Program-made: the position numbers and the translations under genes
Shown here: in pieces, positions 1 to 11,829 of the stretch
Numbering within the stretch: position 1 is the first letter of the stretch
How the letters are laid out: each line of letters starts with the position of its first letter
Assembly: GCA_000507305.1 (NCBI GenBank)
Contig: DF239934.1
Coordinates: 62,001-126,000, forward strand
Source: Breviolum minutum Mf 1.05b.01
Taxonomy: Eukaryota > Sar > Dinophyceae > Suessiales > Symbiodiniaceae
Length of the DNA stretch: 64,000 nucleotides
Reading direction: 5' to 3'
The notes under the pieces: model-generated
Database searches by the model: none
What the model saw: only the letters and a program-made list of their open reading frames with translations
What the model was told of the DNA's origin: nothing

Positions 1-1423
1 GGATCTCGTGGCTGCTATTTTTGCTGACCTTTCAGAAGACCTATCTATTATCTATTGTCAAACGTTGAAGTCTACAACATGAATAACAAGAGAATAACAG
101 GTCTATGCAAAACTTAAGTGAGGGGACGGGGCTGAAAATGAAGCTCTGATGAAACATGTCCTCGGTTAGCAATAGCCAGTCCGATTGCACACTCCATTGT
201 TTTACTTCGGCCTTTTTTAATTTAAAAGGATCATATAAATTCCGCCAGCCTCTCGAAATTCACGTTGCCACACGCTGTCCTCTCCTGGAACGTGGAGGAA
301 ACTCCTGCACCTCTTTTACGTTCTCTAGATACAACTTCCATATCAAACATATCAACAGATGTCTTCGGCTTCAAGCAATCTCAAAGACAACAAAGACAAC
401 TAAAATACTAAAAGATACTAAAAGTATGACAACTTTTCTGGAAAGCTGTGGTTGACATCCAAGCACTTCACCAGCCCCAGCGCAACCTCTCACCAACATC
501 GCAGGTGCGAGGACCTTAATCAGTCCACTTCGTTGAGCTTTCACAAGAGCTATCACATGTCATCAACATTCACCACTGGGACGTGTGGCGAGTGAAACGA
601 GAGCGTTTCAATTGGCATGCCTTCAAAACCGCTTGAAATGGTGAGGCAATTTCCAGATCCTACATCCTACATTCATGATTCAAAGGGCTTACAAGTTCAC
701 GGCAAATTGATATGGTTGGGAGCATCCAACAGTCACCCGCAGTATGCCATCACACCTCGGGTCTAAGTTCCCAAACCAAGGCTCTTCCCCAAGTTCCTTG
801 TAGTTCAGGGGCCTTGGAGTCGAAGGTTTGAAGGTCCAAAATTGCCAGGGGATCACTTTCATGATAGGCCATGGTAGAAAGGAAAATATGTAGAAGGTAA
901 ATATAGTATATAGAAGATATGATACGGTCAGTCTTTATATACTTCATGTTCATTCTAGGCTTTTCTTTACATTTCGTTGCATTTCATTTATCATTTGAGT
1001 CTTGCGTATTGCTTTCCCCCCCATGGCACCGCAGCATCACATACAATATTTTTGAGTTAAAAATGTGTCATTGTACCATTGAAAAGGTTCCATTTACTTT
1101 GGGCCGCAGCAATGCTGGGACATAAAAACCCATCAAGAATATCTGCAATCGTTTAAGCAAATCCTGTTGGCACCGCAAGTTTCATCAAGAGAACTCAGGA
1201 ACATTGACTATCATACTTTCGCTGGAATGACAAAGGCTTGACTTTGCGAAACCACTTGCCAAAGATGTTACAGCTTGTGCAAGCGACAATAGATGTTGAG
1301 AAGAAGAACAAGGACAAGGATGAAAAGTTCAATCCTGTGGTATCTCACGACTTATCAAAATCTGCAGCTGCAAAGGCAGGACTACAAAACAAGTGATTCA
1401 GGCACGACTTTAGCATCCGAGTG

Positions 1424-1448
1424 TACATATATATATATATATAGAGAT

Positions 1449-1481
<33 letters not shown>
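1424..1481. repeat. (TA)n then (GA)n microsatellite
   Basis: A run of TA dinucleotides passes directly into a run of GA dinucleotides. Confidence 0.9.
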
Positions 1482-1484
<3 letters not shown>

Positions 1485-1656
1485 GCTAGTTAGTAACGTT
1501 TCGTTTTTGGTTCGGTCCGGTTCCCTTCGACGGACTAAACTTACTTAAACCGTCGGACCTAAGTACGGCCGACGANNNNNACGTACGTACGTACGTAGTA
1601 CGTATACGTAGTAGTATAGTAAGTAATAAGTAAGTAAGTAAGTAAGAAGAAGAAGA

Positions 1657-1694
<38 letters not shown>

Positions 1695-1695
1695 C
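1482..1695. other. Suspect assembly join with a 5-N gap
   Basis: Five Ns at 1576-1580 are flanked on the right by ACGT, AAGT and AGA stutter. The sequence left of the gap (GAGAGAGACGC ... CGTTT...GGTTCGGTCCGGTTCCC...) reads like a noisy, stretched copy of the clean sequence to the right (GAGAGAGACGCATTGG...CCGTTTTTGTTGCGGTCCC). This looks like low-quality read ends rather than biology. Confidence 0.6.
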
Positions 1696-2285
1696 GCATT
1701 GGAATCCGTTTTTGTTGCGGTCCCTTCAGGCAAATCTTAAACCTGGCCAATAGGCCAGCGAAGCTAACGCAGGTGAAATTCCGCTGCAACCCTTGAGGAG
1801 CGCTGGAATCCTGCTTGGATCAATGACCCATGGATTGAGAAAGTCGGCTGCGACTTTGAAGTGTAGACTTCATGCATGTCTATGAATTTCTTGGATCTAT
1901 AGCCACATGACCAGTCTGCTGACTCATGACTAGTCATTAGTATTCAGTAGTCATCCTGGCCTACCGCTGATATCCGCTGATATACAGCTGGTGATATCTG
2001 GTTCTCATCCTCGAGGACTCCAGGACTACTGACTATCAGAATGCGGTCCTAGGCATCCTTACGCCGCCTACAGGTAGTCTATCAATTATGATTCATGACC
2101 TGATCTCAGCCGACTCTTCAACTAGCAGCCCAGTGCTGCTAGCGGTCACTTCCGTTAAAGCACTCCCTTTTGGAAGGACCAGTGCTCTGACGGAGTGACA
2201 ACTGACGACTGGGGATGGCAATAGCCACTCAGTCCAATCACATTTGCGAAGGACGGTTGATTGTTCCCGGCGTCGAATTTTCATA

Positions 2286-2755
2286 TCACTCTTCCTCTTC
2301 CACTTCAGAGTCATCCTCGTCACTCTCATCACTTCCCACCTCGTACAACACATGCTTCATTTCACGGTGTTCATCTCGATTTCTCATCCCTCTCATCCTC
2401 CTGAACAAGGGCAACAAATATCAACAAACCAGGGCGGGAGGCGCTTTCACCCCATGGATTGGGAGATACTAAGTGAATAAACCCACATATCTGTCCGACT
2501 TGCGAATACCTGAAAACCGCGCTTGCCTACACGTGTTTTCAGCGGCCATGCTCGCACGAAATTGTAGATCTACGATGAGGCTGCTTATGCAAGTACGACA
2601 CCTATAGAGCCTGAAGTTCACTTGGAGTTTTCGTCAAATGAGACCGCATCTGCTCATTCAACCCGGATCTCTGATGCTTCCTATCCCTATCGCCATTCAA
2701 GTCACAACCCCTCAAAGCGGGGAAGGTCTCGCCATACAACTTAAGCAATGGTCTT
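2286..2755 (-). CDS. Two candidate exons, unidentified protein with acidic C-terminus
   Basis: Exon 2755..2611 follows TTTGGCAG and reads RPLLKLYGETF ... KTPSELQ, ending at a GC-type donor (GCTCTA). Exon 2400..2286 follows a pyrimidine-rich CCCTTGTTCAG acceptor and ends in a strongly acidic tail (SDESDEDDSEVEEEE) and a TGA stop. Both look like protein and sit between good splice signals, but their phases do not join directly, so a small exon is missing or they belong to different transcripts. Another possible exon on the same strand is near 2188..2104 (ALVLPKGSALTEV...). No family recognised. Confidence 0.4.
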
Positions 2756-4257
2756 CTGCCAAATCTTTGACAAGGTACAGGTCACGGCACGTATTCAAAT
2801 ATACTTCATGAGTCATTGAGTCATGACCTACAATATGATATATGTAAATGAAATTATATAATATATAAATTTAATAATGGACTTAATCATATTATATGCA
2901 GATCTCGAGCTACAAATACGGCGTCATTGCATGTCAAGTGTTAATGTGCATTACAGATACTGTAGCCATCAAATATGTGCATGGAAGAAATGTTGAAAGA
3001 AGCTGAATGTGTTGGCATGGATTCTGCGTGAAGTGTATTGCCCTCCTAACCTCAAATTCCTGAAATAGGGTCTATTTTGATGGGAATCCCCGTCTTAAAC
3101 CTTTCGGACGTGAGATGGACACTTTATTCACATTTTGCGAACTCTGCACCACAACAACAACAATAACAATAACAACCCAAATTCCAAAATAAAAAACCGC
3201 TGCGAACATGCCTGCGAGCTCTGCGCCGTGGGGATTTGTGAATCGCTGGGAGCCGAATGGGTTTGCCACGCATACCTTCAGAAACATCTTCGCGTGAAGC
3301 ATTTTTTCAGCGATCCAGGAACGATCCAAAGCAATCGAAAAGTCACAAACATGTACAAACTTCGGGCACATCCACCTCACTACGAAACTTTCCTGAGCCC
3401 GGCACTGGTCATTACCAAAGTTCGAGGAGAGGGAAGCTCATCTGCTGGAACCGGCTCCATGGTAACATAGTGCTGCAAACCTAAGGGTCAACATCAAACC
3501 GGTGAGTTAGAGCACTACAATCCATTGACACCGCGGGGATGATTTGATGAGGGCTGCCACTTCTTGATATAGAGTAGATACAGTAGATACATACATATAG
3601 GTAGAAATAGTACATCCTTGAGATCCCGTGTGAACATGCTTCATCTGAAAAAGCAAAGCCACAAAACAAGTCCAAACAGACCGTTTTCCTGCCTTTTCAA
3701 AACTCATTCAAACTCTGATGACCTGCTGACATGATGGCAAGCATCAAAATGATTGCTGAAGGATTTTGCATATCACCGGATGTCTTTCTAGGATAACCTT
3801 CCTGCCACTCACCGAACTGGCCCGTAGGTCAGTTCCCTCGCACTTGAATCACTTGAATCATGTAAATAAAACTGAAGATGACTCAAATGTCAATTGATCG
3901 CCTCAAACATACAATGCGAGTTGTAATCCCTGAACTTCCGGCCAAAAGTCGTCAAATTAATCAACCCCAAAAGCTGACTCTCAAAATCGTCAAAATTCAC
4001 TGGACCATCTTTGGAAACGTCCCTGCAGCCCCTTAAACCAACGACTCCTCGTTTAGAACCATTCGTAAGTCAAAGGCAACTAAGCAACAACTCTCTGGTG
4101 AAGGTGCCTCATTCAAAAAGGAAGTGAGCTTTTGGCGCGCCTCGGCTGCTTCCATTTCGCATGTTTTTTTTTTTGGAGGAGAAACATCCAAATACCATTT
4201 GAGCCCAGAGGAAGGTGGATCCAAGAGTTTTTGTTGATTGAAACGGGGAGTGTATGA

Positions 4258-4289
<32 letters not shown>

Positions 4290-5250
4290 AAAAAAGAAAG
4301 AAAGAAAGAATATGTTGAGCAAAATCATCCATGCAAACTTGGGGGAGACAACATTTGGGGAAGTAATCTTGAAGAGCCTTGACACAAGAACCTTTGATGA
4401 GAAACACCGGTTTCCAGAACAGTGCACGGTACTACCAATACGAAACCATGTGTGGTGAATCTTTGAACAGTTACACCCGCACAAAAGAAAGATGGAGGCC
4501 AAAAATGGTTTTGAAGACATTTTCAATTTTTAGCTGGGATGTCATATTCCAGGACATTCAGGCTTCCCATGGATTTTCCATGATTTTCCCAATTTGGGCT
4601 TGGCCGAGTCGCGTGGGGCCAATCGTGCTTGGCACACTCCCCCAGTTTTTCCATCGTTCGAGGGTCCTGGCGACGACACCGAGGCAGCCAGTGTTAACTG
4701 ATGGTATCGCATGGTATCGCCTTGGAATGATAAGTTGACAACAGACATTACATTACGTAGCTCACGTAAGTGGCAATGCGCCTCTACTTGTAGTACATAT
4801 GTTTATTTTCCTTCTATATAAGCATGTCTAATAAGTATCTTTTTGGATGGGCGTAGGTCATGCTCCACTTCCGTGTGCGGGGACCTTTGGGAAGTACGCC
4901 ATCAGCATCTTGGCTCCAAATGCTCTAGGCTCTTCACCTCAAAAATGTGGAGCAAGGATCAAAATGCTGAGAAATGCTACTTCCTTGCAGCGTGTTCAGG
5001 GCTAAATGTAGTAAATTCTCACATAAAAATGTGTAGGATATGGGTGATGAGTGACAGTGAAAACATGTGAAAACTAAGCTTTGTGATGATATATGCTCAG
5101 ACTCAGAATGAAGATGGGTGTGGAGCACTTGGGATTCAACGCCCACTCCCCGTTCAGTTCTTAAGAGATAAAACCTGCTAGCGAGGCACCCCTGCCCTTG
5201 TGAATCTGCAAACCGAAGTCCTACTTTTGACGAGGCTTGAAATGTCACAT
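2756..5250. other. Mostly non-coding
   Basis: No exon I can support. It contains an AAC/AAT-rich patch near 3150-3180 and a GAAA microsatellite. Confidence 0.4.
4255..4310. repeat. (GAAA)n microsatellite
   Basis: About 13 AAAG/GAAA units with one impure stretch. Confidence 0.9.
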
Positions 5251-5251
5251 C

Positions 5252-5611
5252 CCTTCCCATAGTCAAGTGTCGTCGCTCATCTGCAAGTTCCAGCAGGGCA
5301 TTCAAAAGACCGTCCTTGGTCAAGGTACGTCAGCCGTGCCCAACGCTACTTGGGACTCCAACTGCATGTGTACTTCATATATGTGCATCATATATATTGT
5401 ATCTATATTATATGACCTACTGCAACTGGCCACTTGATCCCTGGCCGTAGAATACTACGTGTCCAATTTGACCAACAAAGCATTTCTGAAAATGCTGTGA
5501 GGTACTTGCAAGCTATCAGAATCTCGTGCAGTCATCATCCATGCAGCTGCCAGGCCCTCCACGGCCTCACAGTCATCTCCACTGACACACGCGTCGGTGG
5601 AAAAGAATCCA
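5252..5611 (-). CDS. Two candidate exons, unidentified
   Basis: Exon 5611..5540 follows TTTTGCAG and reads DSFPPTRVSVEMTV...WQLHG, with mostly G or C in third codon positions, ending at a possible GA donor. Exon about 5323..5252 reads TKDGLLNALLELADERRHLT and ends before GATGTG. Helical composition and third-position bias suggest real coding, but I cannot name the protein or join the pieces. Confidence 0.35.
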
Positions 5612-5699
5612 CTGCAAAAGTTTGATAAATCTTCAAGACATACACGGCACGCAGGATCCATTTTGAGTCAACATGTCGAAACATAGAGTGCAGAAAGCA

Positions 5700-6700
5700 C
5701 CAACAAGAGCAAGTTAAATCATTTTGAAATGTCAAACTGATGCTATGTGGTAAACAATCCACACAAAAAAAAATCACATCACAGGGTCTATTATTGGATC
5801 TAATTGGGGCATTAATCACAACTGCGGTATACGAAGCCCACAGTTGCCTTTTGCCATTCAAGGAGAGCCCACCTCTTTGGATTCATCCAAGGATTCGAAG
5901 ACATGTCGCCAGCCCGAATTCTCTCCTGAGTATGCACATTGTAGCGAAATGGAAATTCATTTGGGTGCAAAATGAATATAGTGTAGGATGCACATACAAT
6001 ATAGTTTCTTTTTCGCCCTCATTTTTCTGCTTGGGTTTATGTGTATATCAACATATGTATATGTGCAAAAATATGAAGCAAATGATGATACAATGGAAAA
6101 TATAGATAATCTATGATATAAATGTAAATAGATGGTATATCATATACAAAGGAGGATCAACAGCAAAATAATTGAGTGGTGAAATCCTGCTCCCATTCAC
6201 TGCTAGGTTTTGTGGGCAAAGGTCGAAGAATGAAGGTGGCTTTGTTGAAGGCCATGGTCAACGTGGCCTTGGCTGTTTCCACCTGGAGAAGAAACACCAC
6301 AGCAAGTTTGGTAGGCTTAAAGGGTGCAACATGCTTGAACGCAATCCAATCAAACCGTAATCAAACCTGTCCAGAACATGGCTGATGCGTTTCCTTAGAT
6401 AATTCGCTTTTCTCCAAGGATCTTAATCTTTGATCAAAGTGATGTGTTAAGATATCCTAAGACCTTGGCTTCACCACATGCCCCAAGCAAAGCCATTAAC
6501 AACCAATGGGAATACACCAGTGCTTGGAGTCTTTCCGTTCCAAGCCTGACTGCCAATCCAGGCAGTCTGGGCATTGTTGGGATCTTCCAACCTGGAAATC
6601 TTTCAGTTTATAACTGCAAGGTGTCAAGCAATAAGGGTTAAGGAATGTTGAGGACCATCATTGCAAATGAAATCATCGATTTTAGTCAATTTTTGCAACT
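5700..6700. other. No gene seen
   Basis: AT-rich sequence with no splice-bounded coding frame that I can support. Confidence 0.4.
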
Positions 6701-6721
6701 ACACATGGAATATCAAATCAA

Positions 6722-7189
6722 GTGACTGTGAAAGCACACATTGTTTCTTGCTGCACACTCTGGGAGTTAGCTGAGATTTGTTCTCTAGTGATTGGTGTCA
6801 ATGTAGATCCACGTTTATCTATTCCAACACGGGGACAATTGGCACTGATTAGATCTCTGAGCAATCTTTCAGCAAAAACCTTTCAAACATCTTCACACAA
6901 TGGAGATGTGGATATACATGGGGATATTCGGGAACATTCTACGACTGAAACAAGCAACGCATGGAGGAGAATGCTGCAGAAGGCCCGCACTCGCTCCACT
7001 GTGAAGGAGGTAGAAAAGCGTTGCGACACTGAAATGACTGTGGTGATTCCTCAGCTAGACCAACCGAGATCAACGAGAGCTGAAGATATGACCCTCATGT
7101 TCATCCTCCATCTACCATTCTTTCGAAATCTAGGCTGGTCCATCCTTGTAAACCTTCCGGAAGTTTCTCTTGGCCATTTGAAGTATTAG
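6722..7189 (+). CDS. Candidate plus-strand coding stretch, unidentified
   Basis: An uninterrupted 155-codon frame with no clear ATG start (it opens on GTG). The middle part (NGDVDIHGDIREHSTTETSN, then RRMLQKARTRSTVKEVEKRC) has a protein-like charged composition; the ends are less convincing. It runs against the minus-strand trend of the window and could be chance or an exon of an opposite-strand gene. Confidence 0.25.
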   Translation: MTVKAHIVSCCTLWELAEICSLVIGVNVDPRLSIPTRGQLALIRSLSNLSAKTFQTSSHNGDVDIHGDIREHSTTETSNAWRRMLQKARTRSTVKEVEKRCDTEMTVVIPQLDQPRSTRAEDMTLMFILHLPFFRNLGWSILVNLPEVSLGHLKY

Positions 7190-7308
7190 AACCAGTTGAA
7201 TTCCGCAGTGCCAAAACTAACCTAACCAACACTTGCTTCTTAACAATTTTGAACAGCTTTTCCATCAACCATGGTTTCCAGGTCCATGCAAATGTGCTCC
7301 ATGCTTAC

Positions 7309-8154
7309 AACATCCTTGCCACACCAGCCAAGGTGCTTGTTTCCCACAGGTTTCTCAGACTCTTGGCGGCCAACTGAGGCAACAGAAACCATGGAAATGT
7401 GAGGCTGGTAGGATTTCAAGTCAAAACACATTATATTTCAGAAACTTGCATTGTCCATCTACTCATTCTATCTTATCAGTCCATATTTAATCAAATCAAT
7501 GATCCTTATTGTCTGTTAGTATGAGACTTGTGTTCAGTCCCTTCCACAGAAATGCCGATATGCCCCACGAGACTAACCTGACAATCGCTGGAAGATCTCT
7601 GGCCTTGTCAAAGCGACCCTCCTTTTCTAGCCATCGATCCAATACTTTTTCAAATTCCACTGCGGCAAATTCATGACGAACGCCATAAACCTCGGGAGAT
7701 ACAAAAGTAAGTCCATTGTTAGACAACATCCAAGTCATGTTGCATAGGTGTGTCCGAGTACACTGATTTCCTCTGCGATCAACACTCACTTGTCTGCTAT
7801 CTCCTCTCATTGGGCAACTCAACCCAGTCAACCCAGGACATGGCTCGATAAAATGCCTACTCTGCTAGGCAACCTTCACCTGACACTGGCAATCTGCATG
7901 AAGCAAGCACAGCAATGGTTGGAACAAATGTTCAGTCAAGTTTCCCGATGTCTCTTTTTCACACCTTTCTCTTCATGTTCCTGGCGGAACACACAAAGAG
8001 GACAAACCTTGACCAACTTATTTACATCATTCATTTCCACCTTTGATCAGACCCTGCTTGACCAGACTGGCCCCACAGCAGCCTGCCAGCGGGAATAGAA
8101 GAAGATGTTCCTGGAAGTCTTGATGCGATCATCCAAAGCTGCGAAGCTGTACGC
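7309..8154 (-). CDS. Partial multi-exon gene, unidentified helical protein
   Basis: Exon 8154..8053 (after ACCGCAG) reads AYSFAALDDRIKTSRNIFFY...GPVWSSR and stops at GTCTGA. A short exon near 7844..7805 reads AMSWVDWVELPNER. Exon 7690..7578 (after CCCGAG) reads VYGVRHEFAAVEFEKVLDRW...RDLPAIVR and stops at the good donor GTTAGT. Exon 7373..7309 reads LAAKSLRNLWETSTLAGVAR and stops at GTAAGC. Splice signals and helical composition support coding. The last junction is out of phase by one base, so a small exon is probably missing. Neither end of the gene is seen. Confidence 0.5.
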
Positions 8155-8199
8155 CTGCGGTGCAAATGTGGTTTATAGCGATGAGTTGGTTCTTGACCC

Positions 8200-9743
8200 T
8201 AGGTGTCCCGTGTGAAATAAAACCAGGTTGGGAATGACCTGACCCAGCCATGGAGAGAATTCCAGTGGTGTCCTCTAGCTTTACAACATCTCAGGCAACA
8301 GGGTAGGTATCATATGCCCACTTGTAAAGGAATCATCCCAAATGGTACTGTACATCATATTGTCAAATAGATAATATAGTGATAATATGGCCTAAAGAGA
8401 TATCTACCTTATGATGCGTGTCTGTGTTCTATCTCATTCGTCATGCACACAGATCCTAAACTTGTACACAAACAATCTCGCTGTAAGTCATTCTTGTCCA
8501 AGGGGCGAGTTCCCTAGAACATCCTAGAACAAAAAGCCCATGTTTTCTTGTTGTCGCCAATGGGACCACAAAGTAGAACTATGAGCCCTGAGCGAGGCTT
8601 CCGGTACCAAATGCTTACGCCAAGGAGCCGCTTCTTCTACTTTTCTCAATTTGGCCTTCGTTTCCAGCCTGATGCACGAAGGTTTCACCACTCTGAAAGT
8701 GGTGGGGTTTAACCAAATTTCATTGGAACTCTAGGATGCAAAACATGAAAAGAAATCACACACACACACAGCATTGGCTTTTCCGCAACAGCTGCTTCGG
8801 AAACCGTATAAAATGCATCCCGGATCCCGGAAGACTTCTCTGAAATAATCATAATCTAATACAATATATATATATAATCTAAAATTGACAATAGACAATC
8901 ATATAACGTAATGTAACATAACCAATGCATGTACCACGTAGTATATATATATATATACATATGTCTATATATATATACGTGGTATATGTGGTATATGTGT
9001 TCGTGCTGCATGTGCTTTATGATCGAATCGATAGACAGGTGTTGGCCCTGATTTGGATCGCTTCAACTCATGGAGGACTGGATGACTTGGATTAAAGACA
9101 GTTTTGCCCGGGTGTTTTATTGAATAAATACAAACAAATACAATTACATAAAAACAAAAGAATGCAAACCATTTCTACAATGTAATGCCACTTTGATACA
9201 TGGACAGGCCTCTTTACATATGGATGGGGAGCATCTGTTTAATGCCCTTGTGAAATAGTTGCTGAGGTGTGGGTGATCTATACCGGCCTATCCTTCTACA
9301 TGAGCGCAGAAACCAGGGACATAGACGAAATGCTGGTTTCTTAATTTGCGACCAAAGTTCCATTTTGGCTTGAACAACTCAAGAGCTTTCTTGGTTTCAA
9401 GCGACGATGCAGGAAACAGAATAGGAAATGAACAAACACAACGTTCAACACATCAACATCATCAACACCTTGGAAAGAAATCAAACATTTGCAGACTGCA
9501 AGTGAGAAATTGATACTGATTTGGTCCAAGATAAAATCTGCAAATATGTTTTATAGAGGAAGAATAATCACATGTATTGCAAATACAGATGTATTAATGT
9601 ACATATACTAAACAAAATCTGCGTATTTTTATCAATTATTCCGTAATCAATATATATTACTATATTTAAGTCTCTACAAATTTTTTAAGTCTCTACAAAA
9701 ACATACCGTACACATGCTCAGAGACAAGATGTAACTCACCCAT
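8200..9743. other. Intergenic, AT-rich
   Basis: Contains TA-rich runs near 8866-8990 and 9590-9670, and a CA run near 8758. It is the downstream flank of the gene that ends at 9744. No exon supported. Confidence 0.5.
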
Positions 9744-11829
9744 TCAATTTAACAATCCAAAACTCTCCAACTTCCTCCAAGGCGCAACCCCATCGCCCAC
9801 AGAGATATCGAGGATGTAATCCTCATCCAATTCATCTTGGTCCAAATCCCAGCAGAAATGTCCTGCGACCCTGGCCTCGCAGTCATGGTCCTTGCAAGGC
9901 GCTGGCTGACAGAAACGGGAAATTACGAGAATTCAACAATCTGACAAACAAATCCAATTCTCCTGGGGTCTTAATAGTTCACGAAGCAAATGATGAAACA
10001 TGGCAGACTGATCGTCCAGTCCTTGAGGAATTTGCTGTAATCTCTGTTCACATCAGCTTTCACCTGAAGTTGACACATGCATTGCTCATGTCCAATCTGC
10101 ATGGCCATGCGTGGTCATTGCTCATAGATGATTCAAAATTTCCAGGCACTCAAAGGCTTCAAATGCTTTTTCATTCACTGCCGATCGGGTTCGCATGTAG
10201 TGATTCTTGAAGTCGGTTCCATTCACTCAGTACTTCCAATGTATAATGTATAACCATCCAAAAGGGTCAACTCGGTGAAATTCAGCATGCACAACCAGCC
10301 AAGGTGGGACTGAGTATATGCAGTGACTAGCTCACAGTTGCTCAACCAAGGAGTTTAGATCATGTAAAGCTAAAGGACTTATCTGCAAAATGATGTCAAC
10401 TGTGGGATTTTGGTACCAGAATGTGAAACACTATGCATACAGCACATAGGCATGTATAAGATCAACTTGCTAAAAGCATTTAAACACCGTCCTGTCCTTC
10501 AGCTGGCACCTTGGCAATTTGCAGCATCATGACTTTGCCAACGATCAGGGGTCCAACTTCAATGGCATCGTTGGGGAGATCCAAGGCATCCTCCACTTCT
10601 TTGAATGAGTAATGTGGCATTTCCTCCCGGCCTCAATGCATGGCTCTCAACTGGGTGAAATCATGAAATATATTGAAAAGTTGGAATATATGAAATATTC
10701 GCTTGTCCGCATCTGATCAATCTTTTCATAGAAGAATCCTATAATTCTTATGCGTTGGAGGCATGTGCGTGCTGCCTGGAACTTTGCCAAGCGACACCAC
10801 TCAGGAAGCTCTTTGCCCTCACCCACCATGGCCGTGACAGATGTCAATTCCTGGCCCCTTAGCAAGGCTAAGAAGACGGTCATGGAACAAATGGGTGAGT
10901 CACGGTCAAGAAAAGATGTCTGCCAACATTGCCAACATGTAGCTGTCCAATGAGGGAACTGAGCATTATTTTTTCTGGAATGGCATTGGAACTAAACTCC
11001 CTGCCATGTTTTTTATGTGTGTCACAATCCTGCAACACTTTCTAGAAGTTGCCACAGCATAAAGCCACTTCCTCTGTGGCACCCCAACTCCAAATCCAAG
11101 GACTGCTCATTGTTGATCTCTTGGTTATCTGGTGCGGTGACTAACCTGAAGCAAGGTTAAGTTGCAAACAAAATATTATGACCTGTTCCTTTTTGGCTCA
11201 AAGAGTTCATCCTGGAAATCTGATTTCCTCTGCCACCCCTTTAAGCATCCCAGCCTCAGTCGAGAGGGTGTTAAACGAAGCTCCTTACCCACTTTTTCTC
11301 GCAACTCCAAGCCGTTGCCGATAAAGGTGGGGAGCTCCAGAACCGACTCGCAGCGTGTCAAGGGGCAAAGTGTCAAATCAAATCTGATCGTTGAATGGCG
11401 AACACTGGGAGGCTTGTATCATCCCCGATATCTGATTCAATTGATTCAATATGATTCAATGAGATTCGATTGATTCAATGCAAGTAGACGTTCCTTTGAC
11501 AGTTAGGGCCCTCATGAAGCATCAACCCGTTTCAATCAGCGGCTGATGGATATAGCTACATGGATATGACAGTCCATACATGTTATGCAATATATGCATG
11601 TGCCTGTGCAGTGCTTAAGCAATTCACATCTCAATTGACTGTTTACTACTGTTTACTGAGTTTCTTTTGTTTTACTTTGTAAATACTTCTTGAAGCATAG
11701 CAACATTCCGTAGACCTATGAAACCACATGACATCACCTTGTGAACGAGGCCTTGCCACTGATCAAGCTGACACTCAACGGCATTGCCAAGCCTTCAACT
11801 TCGACTGATTCGTGAGCATTCGTCACGTT
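9744..11829 (-). CDS. Seven-exon gene, unidentified protein
   Basis: Exons 11829..11738, 11383..11289, 11128..11072, 10867..10754, 10631..10492, 10063..9983 and 9905..9744 (TGA stop) join in a single continuous phase. Donors are GTGATG, GTAAGG, GAAGTG, GCATAA, GACGGT and GTGAAC, so GT, GC and GA types all occur; every acceptor is AG. The first exon has PLSVSLISGKASF, which resembles the first strand-turn-strand of a ubiquitin-like fold only weakly. The third has LDLELGCHR. The last exon carries a C-x3-H-D-C motif and an acidic stretch (DLDQDELDEDY). About 220 residues are recovered. The start is not seen; a possible first exon lies near 12.6 kb (MSTRAATSQLA then GTGAGG). Function unknown. Confidence 0.6.

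Larger units (their letters stand above)
1..2100. other. No convincing gene
   Basis: I see only short open frames with no splice-bounded coding pattern. The stretch holds a TA/GA microsatellite and a suspect assembly join near 1.5-1.7 kb. Confidence 0.5.

Noticed and set aside
3072..3470. Overlapping 100-codon frames on both strands
   Set aside because: Composition does not favour either strand and no acceptor/donor pair is convincing; one includes an AAC-repeat Asn run.
4033..4526. 124- and 137-codon minus frames across the GAAA repeat
   Set aside because: They contain a Phe/Leu/Ser run from the microsatellite and no splice-bounded or domain-like segment.
9362..9373. CCATTTTGGCTTG on the plus strand, like the spliced leader
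   Set aside because: The match stops before the conserved CAAG end and no plus-strand gene follows.
11191..11206. TTTTTGGCTCAAAG on the plus strand, like the spliced leader
   Set aside because: It lies on the strand opposite to the genes, inside an intron, with no gene downstream on its strand; likely chance.
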